Below, one piece after another: positions 1-6,027 of a DNA stretch of 14,654 nt. Source of the DNA: Candidatus Dormiibacterota bacterium (GTDB lineage Bacteria; Chloroflexota; Dormibacteria; UBA8260); the NCBI GenBank assembly GCA_955652455.1, contig CATPBU010000205.1:1-14654 (forward strand), written 5' to 3'. The translations under genes were made by a program, and so were the position numbers. Under the pieces are notes generated by a model. That model was not told the DNA's origin. It searched no databases and saw only the letters and a program-made list of their open reading frames with translations. Every line of letters begins with the position of its first letter. The stretch's first letter is position 1.

Positions 1-338
1 ATCACGCCACCCTTGGCGCCGCCGAAAGGCAGGTCGACGACCGCCGCCTTCCACGTCATGTACATGGCCAGTCCGCGCGCATCGGCGAGGGTCATCGCAG
101 GGTGGTAGCGGAGGCCGCCCTTGGCAGGGCCGCGCGCGATGTTGTGCTGGACGCGGAACCCGGTGAAGACCCGGAAACTGCCGTCGTCCATCTCGACTGG
201 AAAGTGAACGATCAGCTCGCGCTTGATCGTCCGGAGCATCGGTCGTACCGACGGGTGGAGGTCAAGTTGCTCGGCGGCGCGGTCGAAATGGTGCTGTGCT
301 ATGGCCAGGGACGCGCTGCCCTGCACGATGGCGGTCAT
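1..338 (-). CDS. gdhA: Glutamate dehydrogenase (Glu/Leu/Phe/Val family), N-terminal part; gene runs off the left edge
   Basis: The first 112 codons are present, starting at ATG 338-336. The translation contains the family signature [11 protein letters not shown], in the Glu/Leu/Phe/Val dehydrogenase substrate-binding region. Near the edge it contains [12 protein letters not shown], whose lysine in GGAKGG is the catalytic lysine of the family. The Rossmann domain lies outside the window. The enzyme reversibly deaminates glutamate to 2-oxoglutarate and ammonia with NAD(P)(H) in the cytoplasm, linking nitrogen and carbon metabolism. The start is supported by an AAGGTG ribosome-binding site about 6 nt upstream on the minus strand. 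The gene is divergent from the histone-like gene at 659, with a shared 320-bp upstream region. Family assignment is firm. NAD versus NADP use, and specificity for Glu rather than Leu/Phe, cannot be told from this part. Confidence 0.93.
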   Translation of the reverse strand, partial: MTAIVQGSASLAIAQHHFDRAAEQLDLHPSVRPMLRTIKRELIVHFPVEMDDGSFRVFTGFRVQHNIARGPAKGGLRYHPAMTLADARGLAMYMTWKAAVVDLPFGGAKGGV

Positions 339-531
339 GGCCCACACCTTATCTCGCGCGACCGCCAGTCGGGGGGCTTCGACACGGCATTTCGCGCAAC
401 CGTTCGCACAGGGGTTTGGCGCGGTTTGTCAGCGCCCTGCGAGCGTCGAGTCGACGCCGCGCGGGCGTCGTCAACAGTGGCCCGGGGTGGCGCAACGATG
501 CCGCCACACATGTCACAAAGGTGGACGCAGA

Positions 532-560
532 TTGACAATAGTGTGTATAGGCACCATGCT
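532..560 (+). promoter_or_regulatory. Candidate housekeeping promoter for the histone-like gene
   Basis: A perfect -35 hexamer TTGACA lies at 532-537. A 17-bp spacer places a weak -10 hexamer CATGCT at 555-560, matching the consensus at three of six positions. Transcription would start near 567, giving a leader of about 90 nt that contains the two inverted repeats described separately. The -35 box is convincing; the -10 box is not. Confidence 0.45.
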
Positions 561-575
561 ATGCACGACCCGGCG

Positions 576-594
576 GGAGGTTTACACCACCTCC
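576..594 (+). repeat. Inverted repeat (6-bp arms) in the 5' leader of the histone-like gene
   Basis: GGAGGT (576-581) and ACCTCC (589-594) are perfect inverted arms around a 7-nt loop. In RNA they would form a small hairpin in the leader. The left arm resembles a ribosome-binding site, but no start codon follows at a useful distance. It could be a leader hairpin or a protein-binding site. Confidence 0.35.
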
Positions 595-596
595 TG

Positions 597-615
597 TCAC
601 AAACAGCCGTTGTGA
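597..615. repeat. Inverted repeat TCACAA-N7-TTGTGA, operator-like
   Basis: The arms TCACAA (597-602) and TTGTGA (610-615) are perfect complements separated by 7 bp. The left arm is part of one copy of the direct repeat TGTCACAAA, whose other copy is at 511-519 upstream of the candidate promoter. This arrangement fits either a dimeric regulator site downstream of the promoter or a small leader hairpin. No regulator can be named from the sequence. Confidence 0.35.
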
Positions 616-658
616 TGGTCCGGAACGAAGGGATCAGCAACAAGGAGGCCCGTACGAT

Positions 659-1132
659 ATGGCCAGGACAAGACGCAGCAGGGGCGGTGTGAACAAAGCC
701 GTCAGCCGCACTGTGAAACGGGTGAGCGCAACCGCTCGCCGCCGCGCCAACACTGGTGGTGGTGATCTATTGAAGGCAGTGCAAGGACTCGTCAAGGCAT
801 TGCCGCTCAACGAGCTCGAGAAGAGACTCGCCGGACTAGAGAAGAGCGTGTCCCGTCTCGAGGGCGAGATCCGCAAGGCAGCCCGCCGTGTCACCGGTGG
901 CACCGCCAAGCGCAGGACCACACGCAAGGCCGCCGGGGCCAAGCGGCGGACCACCCGTCGCAAGCCGGCAGCCAAGCGCGCCACCGCACGCAAGGCGACC
1001 GGCAAGCGCGCCACCGCACGCAAGCCAGCCGCCAAGCGCGCCACCAAGCGCGTCGGCGCACGGCGCGGCGCCCGCAAGGTGGCTTCGGCACCAGCGGCAC
1101 CTGCAGCTCCAGCCACCGCGGCGAGCAGCTGA
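659..1132 (+). CDS. Histone-H1-like basic protein with coiled coil and Ala/Lys/Arg repeat tail
   Basis: 157 aa, starting at ATG 659 with AGGAGG at 643-648. Residues 1-30 are strongly basic (MARTRRSRGG at the start). Residues 50-78 form a clear heptad pattern (L53, L57, L60, V64, L67, I71), predicting a short dimeric coiled coil. Residues 82-140 are a lysine/arginine/alanine/threonine tail of near-decapeptide repeats of the AKRATARKxx type, with almost no acidic residues. The last 17 residues are Ala/Pro-rich and neutral. Such tails occur in bacterial H1-like proteins (Hc1, AlgP, the C-terminal part of HupB) and in PHA-granule phasins of the PhaF type, and bind DNA non-specifically. I infer a nucleoid-associated protein; a granule-associated phasin is an alternative, although no full phasin domain is visible. 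The gene is monocistronic, between its own promoter region and a strong terminator. Confidence 0.75.
   Translation: MARTRRSRGGVNKAVSRTVKRVSATARRRANTGGGDLLKAVQGLVKALPLNELEKRLAGLEKSVSRLEGEIRKAARRVTGGTAKRRTTRKAAGAKRRTTRRKPAAKRATARKATGKRATARKPAAKRATKRVGARRGARKVASAPAAPAAPATAASS
972..1050 (+). repeat. In-gene 30-bp tandem repeat encoding AKRATARK-type decapeptides
   Basis: The string AAGCGCGCCACC recurs with a 30-bp period, with units beginning at about 972, 1002 and 1032. The first two units share 22 consecutive bases; the third diverges after about 13. The repeat encodes successive decapeptides of the basic tail. Such repeats can expand or contract by slippage or recombination without breaking the frame. 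Confidence 0.8.
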
Positions 1133-1145
1133 CCTCGTAGCCATT

Positions 1146-1178
1146 GAAGAGGCCTCGCCATCGCGGCGGGGCCTCTTC
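1146..1178 (+). terminator. Strong hairpin terminator between convergent genes
   Basis: The 14-nt arms GAAGAGGCCTCGCC (1146-1159) and GGCGGGGCCTCTTC (1165-1178) pair fully with one U-G wobble around a 5-nt loop. On the plus strand TTGGTTT follows, a modest U-rich tail suited to the histone-like gene. The hairpin ends 5 bp before the stop codon of the convergent threonine aldolase gene, so it may also stop or protect that transcript, although the minus-strand side lacks a T-run. Confidence 0.8.
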
Positions 1179-1183
1179 TTGGT

Positions 1184-2263
1184 TTAAGCCGGGAGCGGCT
1201 GCGGGTTGCGCCCAGCGGCGCGCATGCCCGCAAACATGGTGCTCAGCGCGCCGGCGGCGCGGCGGACGTCGTCAGCGTCGACATCCTTGTGGGTGACGCA
1301 GCGCAGGCGGTGCGCGCCGACCGGGGCAAACAGCACGCCCGCCGCGGCGGCGAGGCGCGTCGCCTCCTCGGCGGGCAGCTCGGTGTCGAACATGACCATG
1401 TTGGTGGGCAGAGCCACCTCGACCACGCTGACCCCGGCGGCGTTGCGCAGCTCGGCAGCGAGCATGGCGGCGTTGGCGTGATCGTCGGCCAGCCGCTGCA
1501 CGTTGTGCTCGAGCGCGAACAGCCCCGCCGCGGCGATGATCCCGGCCTGGCGCATGCCACCGCCGAGCCGCTTGCGCCACAGCCGGACGGTGGCGATGCA
1601 CGCCGCGTCGCCGCTGACCACCGACCCGACCGGGGCGCCGAGGCCCTTGCTGAGGCAGACCGACACCGTGTCGCAGCCGGCGACCAATCGCGCCGCGTCG
1701 ACACGCAGCGCCACCGAGGCGTTGAACAGGCGGGCCCCGTCGCAATGGACGCGCAGCCCGGCGTGATGCGCAGCCGCGCACGCGGCGTCGATGTCCGGGG
1801 CGGCGACTGCCAGGCCGGAGCGGCCACCATGGGTGTTCTCCAGCCAGAGCAGCCGCGACACCGGGTGATGGATGTCAGGGTCACCGACGGCAGCGGTGAC
1901 CTGTGCGGCGGTGGGCGCGCCCGCCGTCGCGTCGACGCTGTGCAGCATCACGCCGGCGACTGCCCCGGCGCCACCGGCCTCGTTGACCATCATGTGCGTC
2001 TGCGAGTCGACGATCACCTGGTCGCCGGGTCGGGTCTGGGCCGCCAGCGCGGTGAGGTTGCCCATGGTGCCGCTGGGGACGAACACAGCGGCCTCCATGC
2101 CCAGGCGGGCTGCCATCACCTCCTCGAGACGGCGCACGGTGGGATCCTCGCCCCAGACGTCGTCGCCCACCTCCGCGGCCGCCATGACGCGACGCATCGC
2201 CTCGTCAGGCGTTGTGAAGGTGTCGCTGCGCAGGTCAACCGGTGTGGACGACGGTAGTGGCAT
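1184..2263 (-). CDS. ltaE: Low-specificity L-threonine aldolase (PLP-dependent, fold type I)
   Basis: 359 aa, the usual length for the family. The enzyme cleaves L-threonine or L-allo-threonine to glycine and acetaldehyde in the cytoplasm. Visible landmarks are VDLRSDTFTTP near the N-terminus, the phosphate-binding PSGTMGN (63-69), H90 and E95 in the PLP-stacking region, HCDGARLFNA (173-182) with the cofactor-binding aspartate D175, and the Schiff-base lysine K206 in CLSKGLGAPVGS. The start at ATG 2263 is set by an excellent GGAGGTG ribosome-binding site (complement of 2271-2277) 7 nt upstream. That site lies inside the 3' end of the upstream diguanylate cyclase gene, which this gene overlaps by 29 bp. 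The two are therefore probably co-transcribed, although no metabolic link is obvious. Related GntG-type aldolases acting on other beta-hydroxy amino acids cannot be excluded. Confidence 0.9.
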   Translation of the reverse strand: MPLPSSTPVDLRSDTFTTPDEAMRRVMAAAEVGDDVWGEDPTVRRLEEVMAARLGMEAAVFVPSGTMGNLTALAAQTRPGDQVIVDSQTHMMVNEAGGAGAVAGVMLHSVDATAGAPTAAQVTAAVGDPDIHHPVSRLLWLENTHGGRSGLAVAAPDIDAACAAAHHAGLRVHCDGARLFNASVALRVDAARLVAGCDTVSVCLSKGLGAPVGSVVSGDAACIATVRLWRKRLGGGMRQAGIIAAAGLFALEHNVQRLADDHANAAMLAAELRNAAGVSVVEVALPTNMVMFDTELPAEEATRLAAAAGVLFAPVGAHRLRCVTHKDVDADDVRRAAGALSTMFAGMRAAGRNPQPLPA

Positions 2264-4328
2264 CGCTGGGCACCTCCACTTCGGTGTCGCCGTCTCCGGC
2301 CATGCTCACGCGGTTGCGACCACCGTGCTTGGCATCGTAGAGGGAGGCGTCCGCCGTCGCCAACAGCTCCTGCGCGGTGGTGGTGTGTTCAGGGTACGCA
2401 GCGCCGCCGATGCTGACCGTCAGCGTGACCGCCTGGCCGCCGCCGTCGACGGGCACCACCAGCGCCTCGACCGCCGACCTGATCTTCTCGGCGACCAGCC
2501 TGGCGTCGGATGCCGCGGTGTTCGACATCACCACGATGAACTCCTCGCCGCCGTAGCGGGCCGCGAGGTCGGCTCGCCTGATGCTGTTGGTGAGGGTGTG
2601 GGCGAAGGCGGTGAGCACCACGTCACCAACCGGATGGCCGTGGGTGTCGTTGACCCGCTTGAAATGGTCGAGATCGAGAACCAGCACCGCGAGCGGTGTG
2701 TTGAGCCGCTCGGCGAGCGCCACCTGCTGGCCGAGGTAGTCGACAAGGAAGCGGTGGTTGTAGAGGCCGGTGAGGTCGTCGATGCTGGCCTGGCGCTGCA
2801 CCATGGCGATGAAGCGATAGCGCTCCAGTGCCAGGGCGACCTGCTCGGCCGAGGTCGCCACCAGCGCTGCGTCGCCGCTGCTGAAGCCGCCGTGCGCGCG
2901 GGCCACGCCGAGCACGCCGAGAACGGTGCGGCCCATGCGCAGTGGTGCCGCGCAGAACTCTCGGTGACCGGTCTGCGCCTCGCTGCTCTGCGACGCGGCC
3001 CCCACCATGAGCGCGTCGGTGCCGGAGTGACGGTGCGCGGTGCCGATCGGTCCCTCGCCGCTGAGCACCTCGTTGACGTCGACGTCGAAAGCAGCGCCGT
3101 CAGTGACCGCAAAGCTGTCGGTCATCTCCGAGCCGCTGACCAGGATGAACGCGGTGTCGGCGCTGGCCGACCGTCGCAGGTGCGCGCAGACCTCGCCGAG
3201 GGCGGTCTCGAGCGGTTGCGGAGAGTTCAGCTCGCTGGCGATGGAGGCGCGAGCCTTGGTGCCGGCGATGGTGGCGCGCAGCTGGCGACGCATCTCCTCG
3301 AAGCTCGAGGCGAGGCGGCCGATCTCCCCGCCGGCCGGGCGTGGCACCGGCGTGTCGTAGTCCTCGCGCGCCATCGCCGCGACCGCTCGGTCGAGCCGGC
3401 GCAACGGTCGCTGCAGGTCGGTCTGCACCACCAGGACGATGCAGATCATCGCCACCAGGATGAGAGCGAGCAGGAGGAGGGCGGGTTGCCACAGGCTGGT
3501 CACGGGCGTGACCTGCGTGGTGACCAGCACGGCGAAGCCTGAGCCCAGCGGTTGCGCGTCGGCACCCGCGCTCTGGCCTCCGATGTCGACGACCTCGGGA
3601 GTGGGCGACCGGTCGAGCGCCGACTGGATGGCGCTGCTCACCGCCGTCCCTTGCGGCACGCCCCGGGTGAGGATCGAGCTTCCCGGAGTGACCACCCTGC
3701 CGCCGCGGACGATCGCGATGCCGGCGGTGTCCTCTGCGGTCGTGATGGTGCCGGCGAGGGCCTGGATGAAGGTGGCGTTGACGGGACGCGCGATGAACGC
3801 GGTCTCGTCGCTGTTGGCCAGGGTGCTGGCGCCGATCAGCCAGGGAGCCCCATCGGGTCCCACCACCACGGTGTAGGACAGATGCCCCTGCTGGGCAAAG
3901 AGGGTGTAGAGGGGGTCGCTGGTCGAGAACGCGTTGCCGGCGGCGGCGGCCGCGTTGGCGAGGGAGCCGTGCACTCCGACGACGTCGGATGGCGTGTTGA
4001 CCTGCGAGTAGCGCTGGAGCGTGCTCATCAGGGTCGTCGTGTCATGGGCGTTGAGCGTCGGGGCCAGCTCCTGCGTCATCCCGCCGGCAAACGCGGCCAG
4101 GGACTTCTCCTGGCTCACCATCAGGTTGACGATGACGCCGGCCTTGTCGGCGGCGCGCTCGGTTGCCTGGCTGTTGTTCTGCTGGCCGGCGAGCGACAGC
4201 GGGATGATGGCGATCAGAACGCCGGCGACCGACATGATCACCGCGAACTTCACAGAGAAGTTGAGGCGACCCCAGAGGCGTTGGACCTGCGGCATGCGCA
4301 GCCATCGTACGCCCGGCTTCCGGGCCAT
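2235..4328 (-). CDS. Membrane-anchored diguanylate cyclase (extracytoplasmic sensor, HAMP, GAF, GGDEF)
   Basis: 697 aa. A first membrane helix spans about 27-47 and a second about 282-302. Residues 48-280 between them form an extracytoplasmic sensor domain of Cache/CHASE-like layout. A HAMP linker follows (about 303-356), then a cytoplasmic GAF domain (about 360-505) and a C-terminal GGDEF domain (about 512-675). The catalytic site is intact: RYGGEEF at 591-597 carries the active GGEEF form, LDLDHFKRVND (551-561) supplies the metal aspartates, and DDLTGLYNHR marks the domain start. An RxxD motif at 584-587, just upstream of GGEEF, matches the c-di-GMP inhibitory I-site. The protein should therefore make c-di-GMP from GTP with product feedback. 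No EAL domain is present. The start at ATG 4328 has AAGG about 8 nt upstream. The gene is divergent from the duplicated-domain gene at 4391 and overlaps the downstream aldolase. The signal sensed is unknown. Confidence 0.93.
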   Translation of the reverse strand: MARKPGVRWLRMPQVQRLWGRLNFSVKFAVIMSVAGVLIAIIPLSLAGQQNNSQATERAADKAGVIVNLMVSQEKSLAAFAGGMTQELAPTLNAHDTTTLMSTLQRYSQVNTPSDVVGVHGSLANAAAAAGNAFSTSDPLYTLFAQQGHLSYTVVVGPDGAPWLIGASTLANSDETAFIARPVNATFIQALAGTITTAEDTAGIAIVRGGRVVTPGSSILTRGVPQGTAVSSAIQSALDRSPTPEVVDIGGQSAGADAQPLGSGFAVLVTTQVTPVTSLWQPALLLLALILVAMICIVLVVQTDLQRPLRRLDRAVAAMAREDYDTPVPRPAGGEIGRLASSFEEMRRQLRATIAGTKARASIASELNSPQPLETALGEVCAHLRRSASADTAFILVSGSEMTDSFAVTDGAAFDVDVNEVLSGEGPIGTAHRHSGTDALMVGAASQSSEAQTGHREFCAAPLRMGRTVLGVLGVARAHGGFSSGDAALVATSAEQVALALERYRFIAMVQRQASIDDLTGLYNHRFLVDYLGQQVALAERLNTPLAVLVLDLDHFKRVNDTHGHPVGDVVLTAFAHTLTNSIRRADLAARYGGEEFIVVMSNTAASDARLVAEKIRSAVEALVVPVDGGGQAVTLTVSIGGAAYPEHTTTAQELLATADASLYDAKHGGRNRVSMAGDGDTEVEVPSDATTVVHTG

Positions 4329-4332
4329 CTGC

Positions 4333-4348
4333 GTGACCTTTCAGTGAC
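4333..4348. repeat. Direct repeat GTGAC-N6-GTGAC in the divergent region upstream of the cyclase
   Basis: GTGAC occurs at 4333-4337 and 4344-4348, 11 bp apart, so both copies lie on the same face of the helix. The proximal copy overlaps the likely ribosome-binding site of the cyclase gene. It could be a regulator half-site pair, or chance in a short 62-bp intergenic stretch. Confidence 0.25.
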
Positions 4349-4390
4349 GGCCGGGGGCGCGCCTGCTTGGTGCTGCCGTACCCTGCGCGG

Positions 4391-4927
4391 ATGGCCTCGG
4401 TGGTGATCAGCTTCGTTGATGGTGAAGTGCTCCACGCCGAGATCCCGGAACTCACCTTCGAGATGCCGGTGATCGAGGCGGAGGTGCGCGGCGTCGAGCC
4501 CAACAACCAGCGCGCCATCCTGCCGCTGACCGCGATCACCCAGATCGTGGTGGGCTCTCCCGAGCCTGCTCCCGCGACCGAGGTCACCGGCGCCTGGGAC
4601 AGGGCCGCGTTCCATTTCGTGGACGGGCAGGTGCTGCGCGCGTCGATTGAGCCGGGGGCGCTGCTCGGTCGCCACGGGGGAATCTGGCGGATCGTGCCCC
4701 AAGGCGAGGTCGAGCTGACGACACTGGCGCTCCCCTACTGCGCGCTCAAAGCCGTGTTCCAGATCCGCCAGTGGGACAGCCGTCCGTTCTCAGAGAGAGG
4801 CGACGGCGATCGCATCGACACCATCACCCGGGTGCTCGCCGAGCGCGAACGTCACCTCGAGGAGATGGCGACCCCTGAACAGCGGCGGCCGCTGATGAGC
4901 CGGGTGGGTCGCCGGCGCTCGCCCTGA
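4391..4927 (+). CDS. Unrecognised protein with a two-copy duplicated domain
   Basis: 178 aa from ATG 4391; in-frame TTG 4367 and GTG 4370 are possible earlier starts. No signal peptide or membrane helix is visible. Two regions align with each other: 3-54, beginning VVISFVDGEVLHAEI, and 73-126, beginning AFHFVDGQVLRASI. Each copy starts with a hydrophobic-FVDGxVL strand pair and ends in an LP-x4-hydrophobic segment (LPLTAITQIVV, LPYCALKAVFQI). The pattern predicts a tandem of small beta-rich domains. The second copy, ending ALKAVFQIRQWD, recalls the DUF6982 type found in uncharacterised bacterial proteins; I propose this from memory only. The C-terminal 45 residues are charged and helical. The PilZ motifs RxxxR and D/NxSxxG are absent, so c-di-GMP binding is not indicated despite the divergent cyclase. 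No Shine-Dalgarno sequence precedes the start; TACCCT lies 6 nt upstream. Confidence 0.7.
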   Translation: MASVVISFVDGEVLHAEIPELTFEMPVIEAEVRGVEPNNQRAILPLTAITQIVVGSPEPAPATEVTGAWDRAAFHFVDGQVLRASIEPGALLGRHGGIWRIVPQGEVELTTLALPYCALKAVFQIRQWDSRPFSERGDGDRIDTITRVLAERERHLEEMATPEQRRPLMSRVGRRRSP

Positions 4928-4980
4928 TTGCGTCTTGAGATGACCGTCCGCGCGGCGATCCGCTGTTACCGTTGTCTGTT

Positions 4981-6027
4981 GTGTCACTCAGTCCCCCGGT
5001 GACGGAGCCGGCGCCGGACAGCGCTACGCTGGCGTCTCCCGGCCGGCTTTTCACCCGCCGCACCGTTCTGTCGCTGGCCGCTGCCGCGGTGATCGTCGCC
5101 GTGGCGGTGTGGCGGGCGCCGATCGACTGGTCGGACGCGTGGAACCGGATCCGCCACGCCAACCTGGGGCTGTACCTGGCCGCGCTCGTGGTCTACCAGG
5201 CGTCGTTCCTGGTCCGCAGCTGGCGCTGGAAGCTGCTGCTGCGCAATGCCGGCGAGGACCGCCCCACCATGCCGCTGGTGCCGATCCTGGTGGTGTCGTT
5301 CTTCGTTAACTGCGTCGTGCCCGCGAAGATGGGTGACGTGTACCGCGCCTACCTGGCGCGGTTGCGCCAGGGAGTGCCAGTGGCGCGCGCGCTGGGCACG
5401 ATCATCGCCGAGCGCTTGCTCGACCTGGTGGTGCTGATGGGCCTTCTGTTGCTGTCCGGAGTGATCGTGTTCCGCGATCGTGCACCCGGAGTTCTGATCC
5501 CCTACCTGGTTGCCGGCGTCGCTGTGTGCACGGCCGGTGTCGCAGCGATCCTGGTGATGCGCGCGGGACGCGGGCAGCGGCTCCTGCGCCTGCTTCCCGA
5601 GGCGGTATTCCATCGCTACGAGAGCTTCCGCATGGGCACGGTCGAGTCGTTCCGCCACCTCGAAGTTCTCGGCCCGCTGACGGCGCTGGTGTGGGGCATG
5701 GAGAGCGCGCGGCTGGCGCTGGTGGTCTTCGCGCTCGGCGACGGCGGTTCGCTGGGGCCAGCCCAGCTGCTGCTGATCGCGCTGGTCGCTGCGCTGCTCA
5801 CCACCGTGCCCTTCCTGCCCGGCGGGCTCGGCCTCGTTGAGGCGGGGATGGTGGGCGTGCTGGTCAGTGTCGGCGGTTTGGGACGCAATGCCGCGCTGAG
5901 CATTGCGCTGCTCGACCGCAGCATCAGCTATGGCAGCGTGGTCGCCGTCGGTGCGGTCGTGTTCGCGGTGACCCATGTGCGCCTGCCGCGGGTCGGCGAC
6001 GAGGCGTTGAGCAGAGCGGTGCGGTGA
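4981..6027 (+). CDS. Polytopic LPG-synthase-TM family (UPF0104, flippase-like) membrane protein
   Basis: 348 aa from GTG 4981 (351 aa if TTG 4972 is used). Several hydrophobic helices span the protein after a short N-terminal cytoplasmic tail and RRTVLSLAAAAVIVAVAVW. Residue numbers here count from TTG. The PF03706-type landmarks are clear: FFVNCVVPAKMGDVYRAYLA (110-129), ERLLDLVVLMG (147-157) and FLPGGLGLVEAGM (281-293). The family includes the membrane part of MprF, which flips lysyl-phosphatidylglycerol, and the AglD-type proteins of archaeal glycosylation. There is no attached aminoacyl-transferase domain, so this is a stand-alone membrane module. Its stop overlaps the epimerase start as GTGA. 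With that partner, movement or maturation of a lipid-linked sugar is a reasonable inference, but the substrate is unknown. No ribosome-binding site precedes either candidate start; TACCGT lies 8 nt before the GTG. Confidence 0.85.
   Translation: MSLSPPVTEPAPDSATLASPGRLFTRRTVLSLAAAAVIVAVAVWRAPIDWSDAWNRIRHANLGLYLAALVVYQASFLVRSWRWKLLLRNAGEDRPTMPLVPILVVSFFVNCVVPAKMGDVYRAYLARLRQGVPVARALGTIIAERLLDLVVLMGLLLLSGVIVFRDRAPGVLIPYLVAGVAVCTAGVAAILVMRAGRGQRLLRLLPEAVFHRYESFRMGTVESFRHLEVLGPLTALVWGMESARLALVVFALGDGGSLGPAQLLLIALVAALLTTVPFLPGGLGLVEAGMVGVLVSVGGLGRNAALSIALLDRSISYGSVVAVGAVVFAVTHVRLPRVGDEALSRAVR

Larger units (their letters stand above)
339..658. promoter_or_regulatory. Divergent intergenic regulatory region between gdh and the histone-like gene
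   Basis: This 320-bp stretch holds no credible gene; the short open frames in it have no recognisable product. It contains a candidate sigma70-type promoter (532-560), the 9-bp direct repeat TGTCACAAA at 511-519 and 595-603, an inverted repeat GGAGGT/ACCTCC (576-594), an inverted repeat TCACAA/TTGTGA (597-615), and an AGGAGG ribosome-binding site at 643-648 for the gene starting at 659. The long spacing and the clustering of repeats suggest regulated expression of one or both flanking genes. The regulator is unknown. Confidence 0.55.

Noticed and set aside
972..1050. 30-bp periodic repeats as a CRISPR-like array
   Set aside because: The repeats are contiguous, in frame, have no spacers, and encode the basic decapeptide tail.
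634..1233. Minus-strand frame opposite the histone-like gene
   Set aside because: It is the antisense of a Lys/Arg/Ala repeat gene and of the terminator; its Leu/Ala/Arg repeats simply mirror that sequence.
1872..3542. Long plus-strand open frame (556 codons) across the aldolase 5' end and most of the cyclase gene
   Set aside because: It is antisense to two genes with clear family motifs, its translation is low-complexity (Arg/Ala/Gly/Val/His) with no recognisable domain, and such frames are expected opposite high-GC coding sequence.
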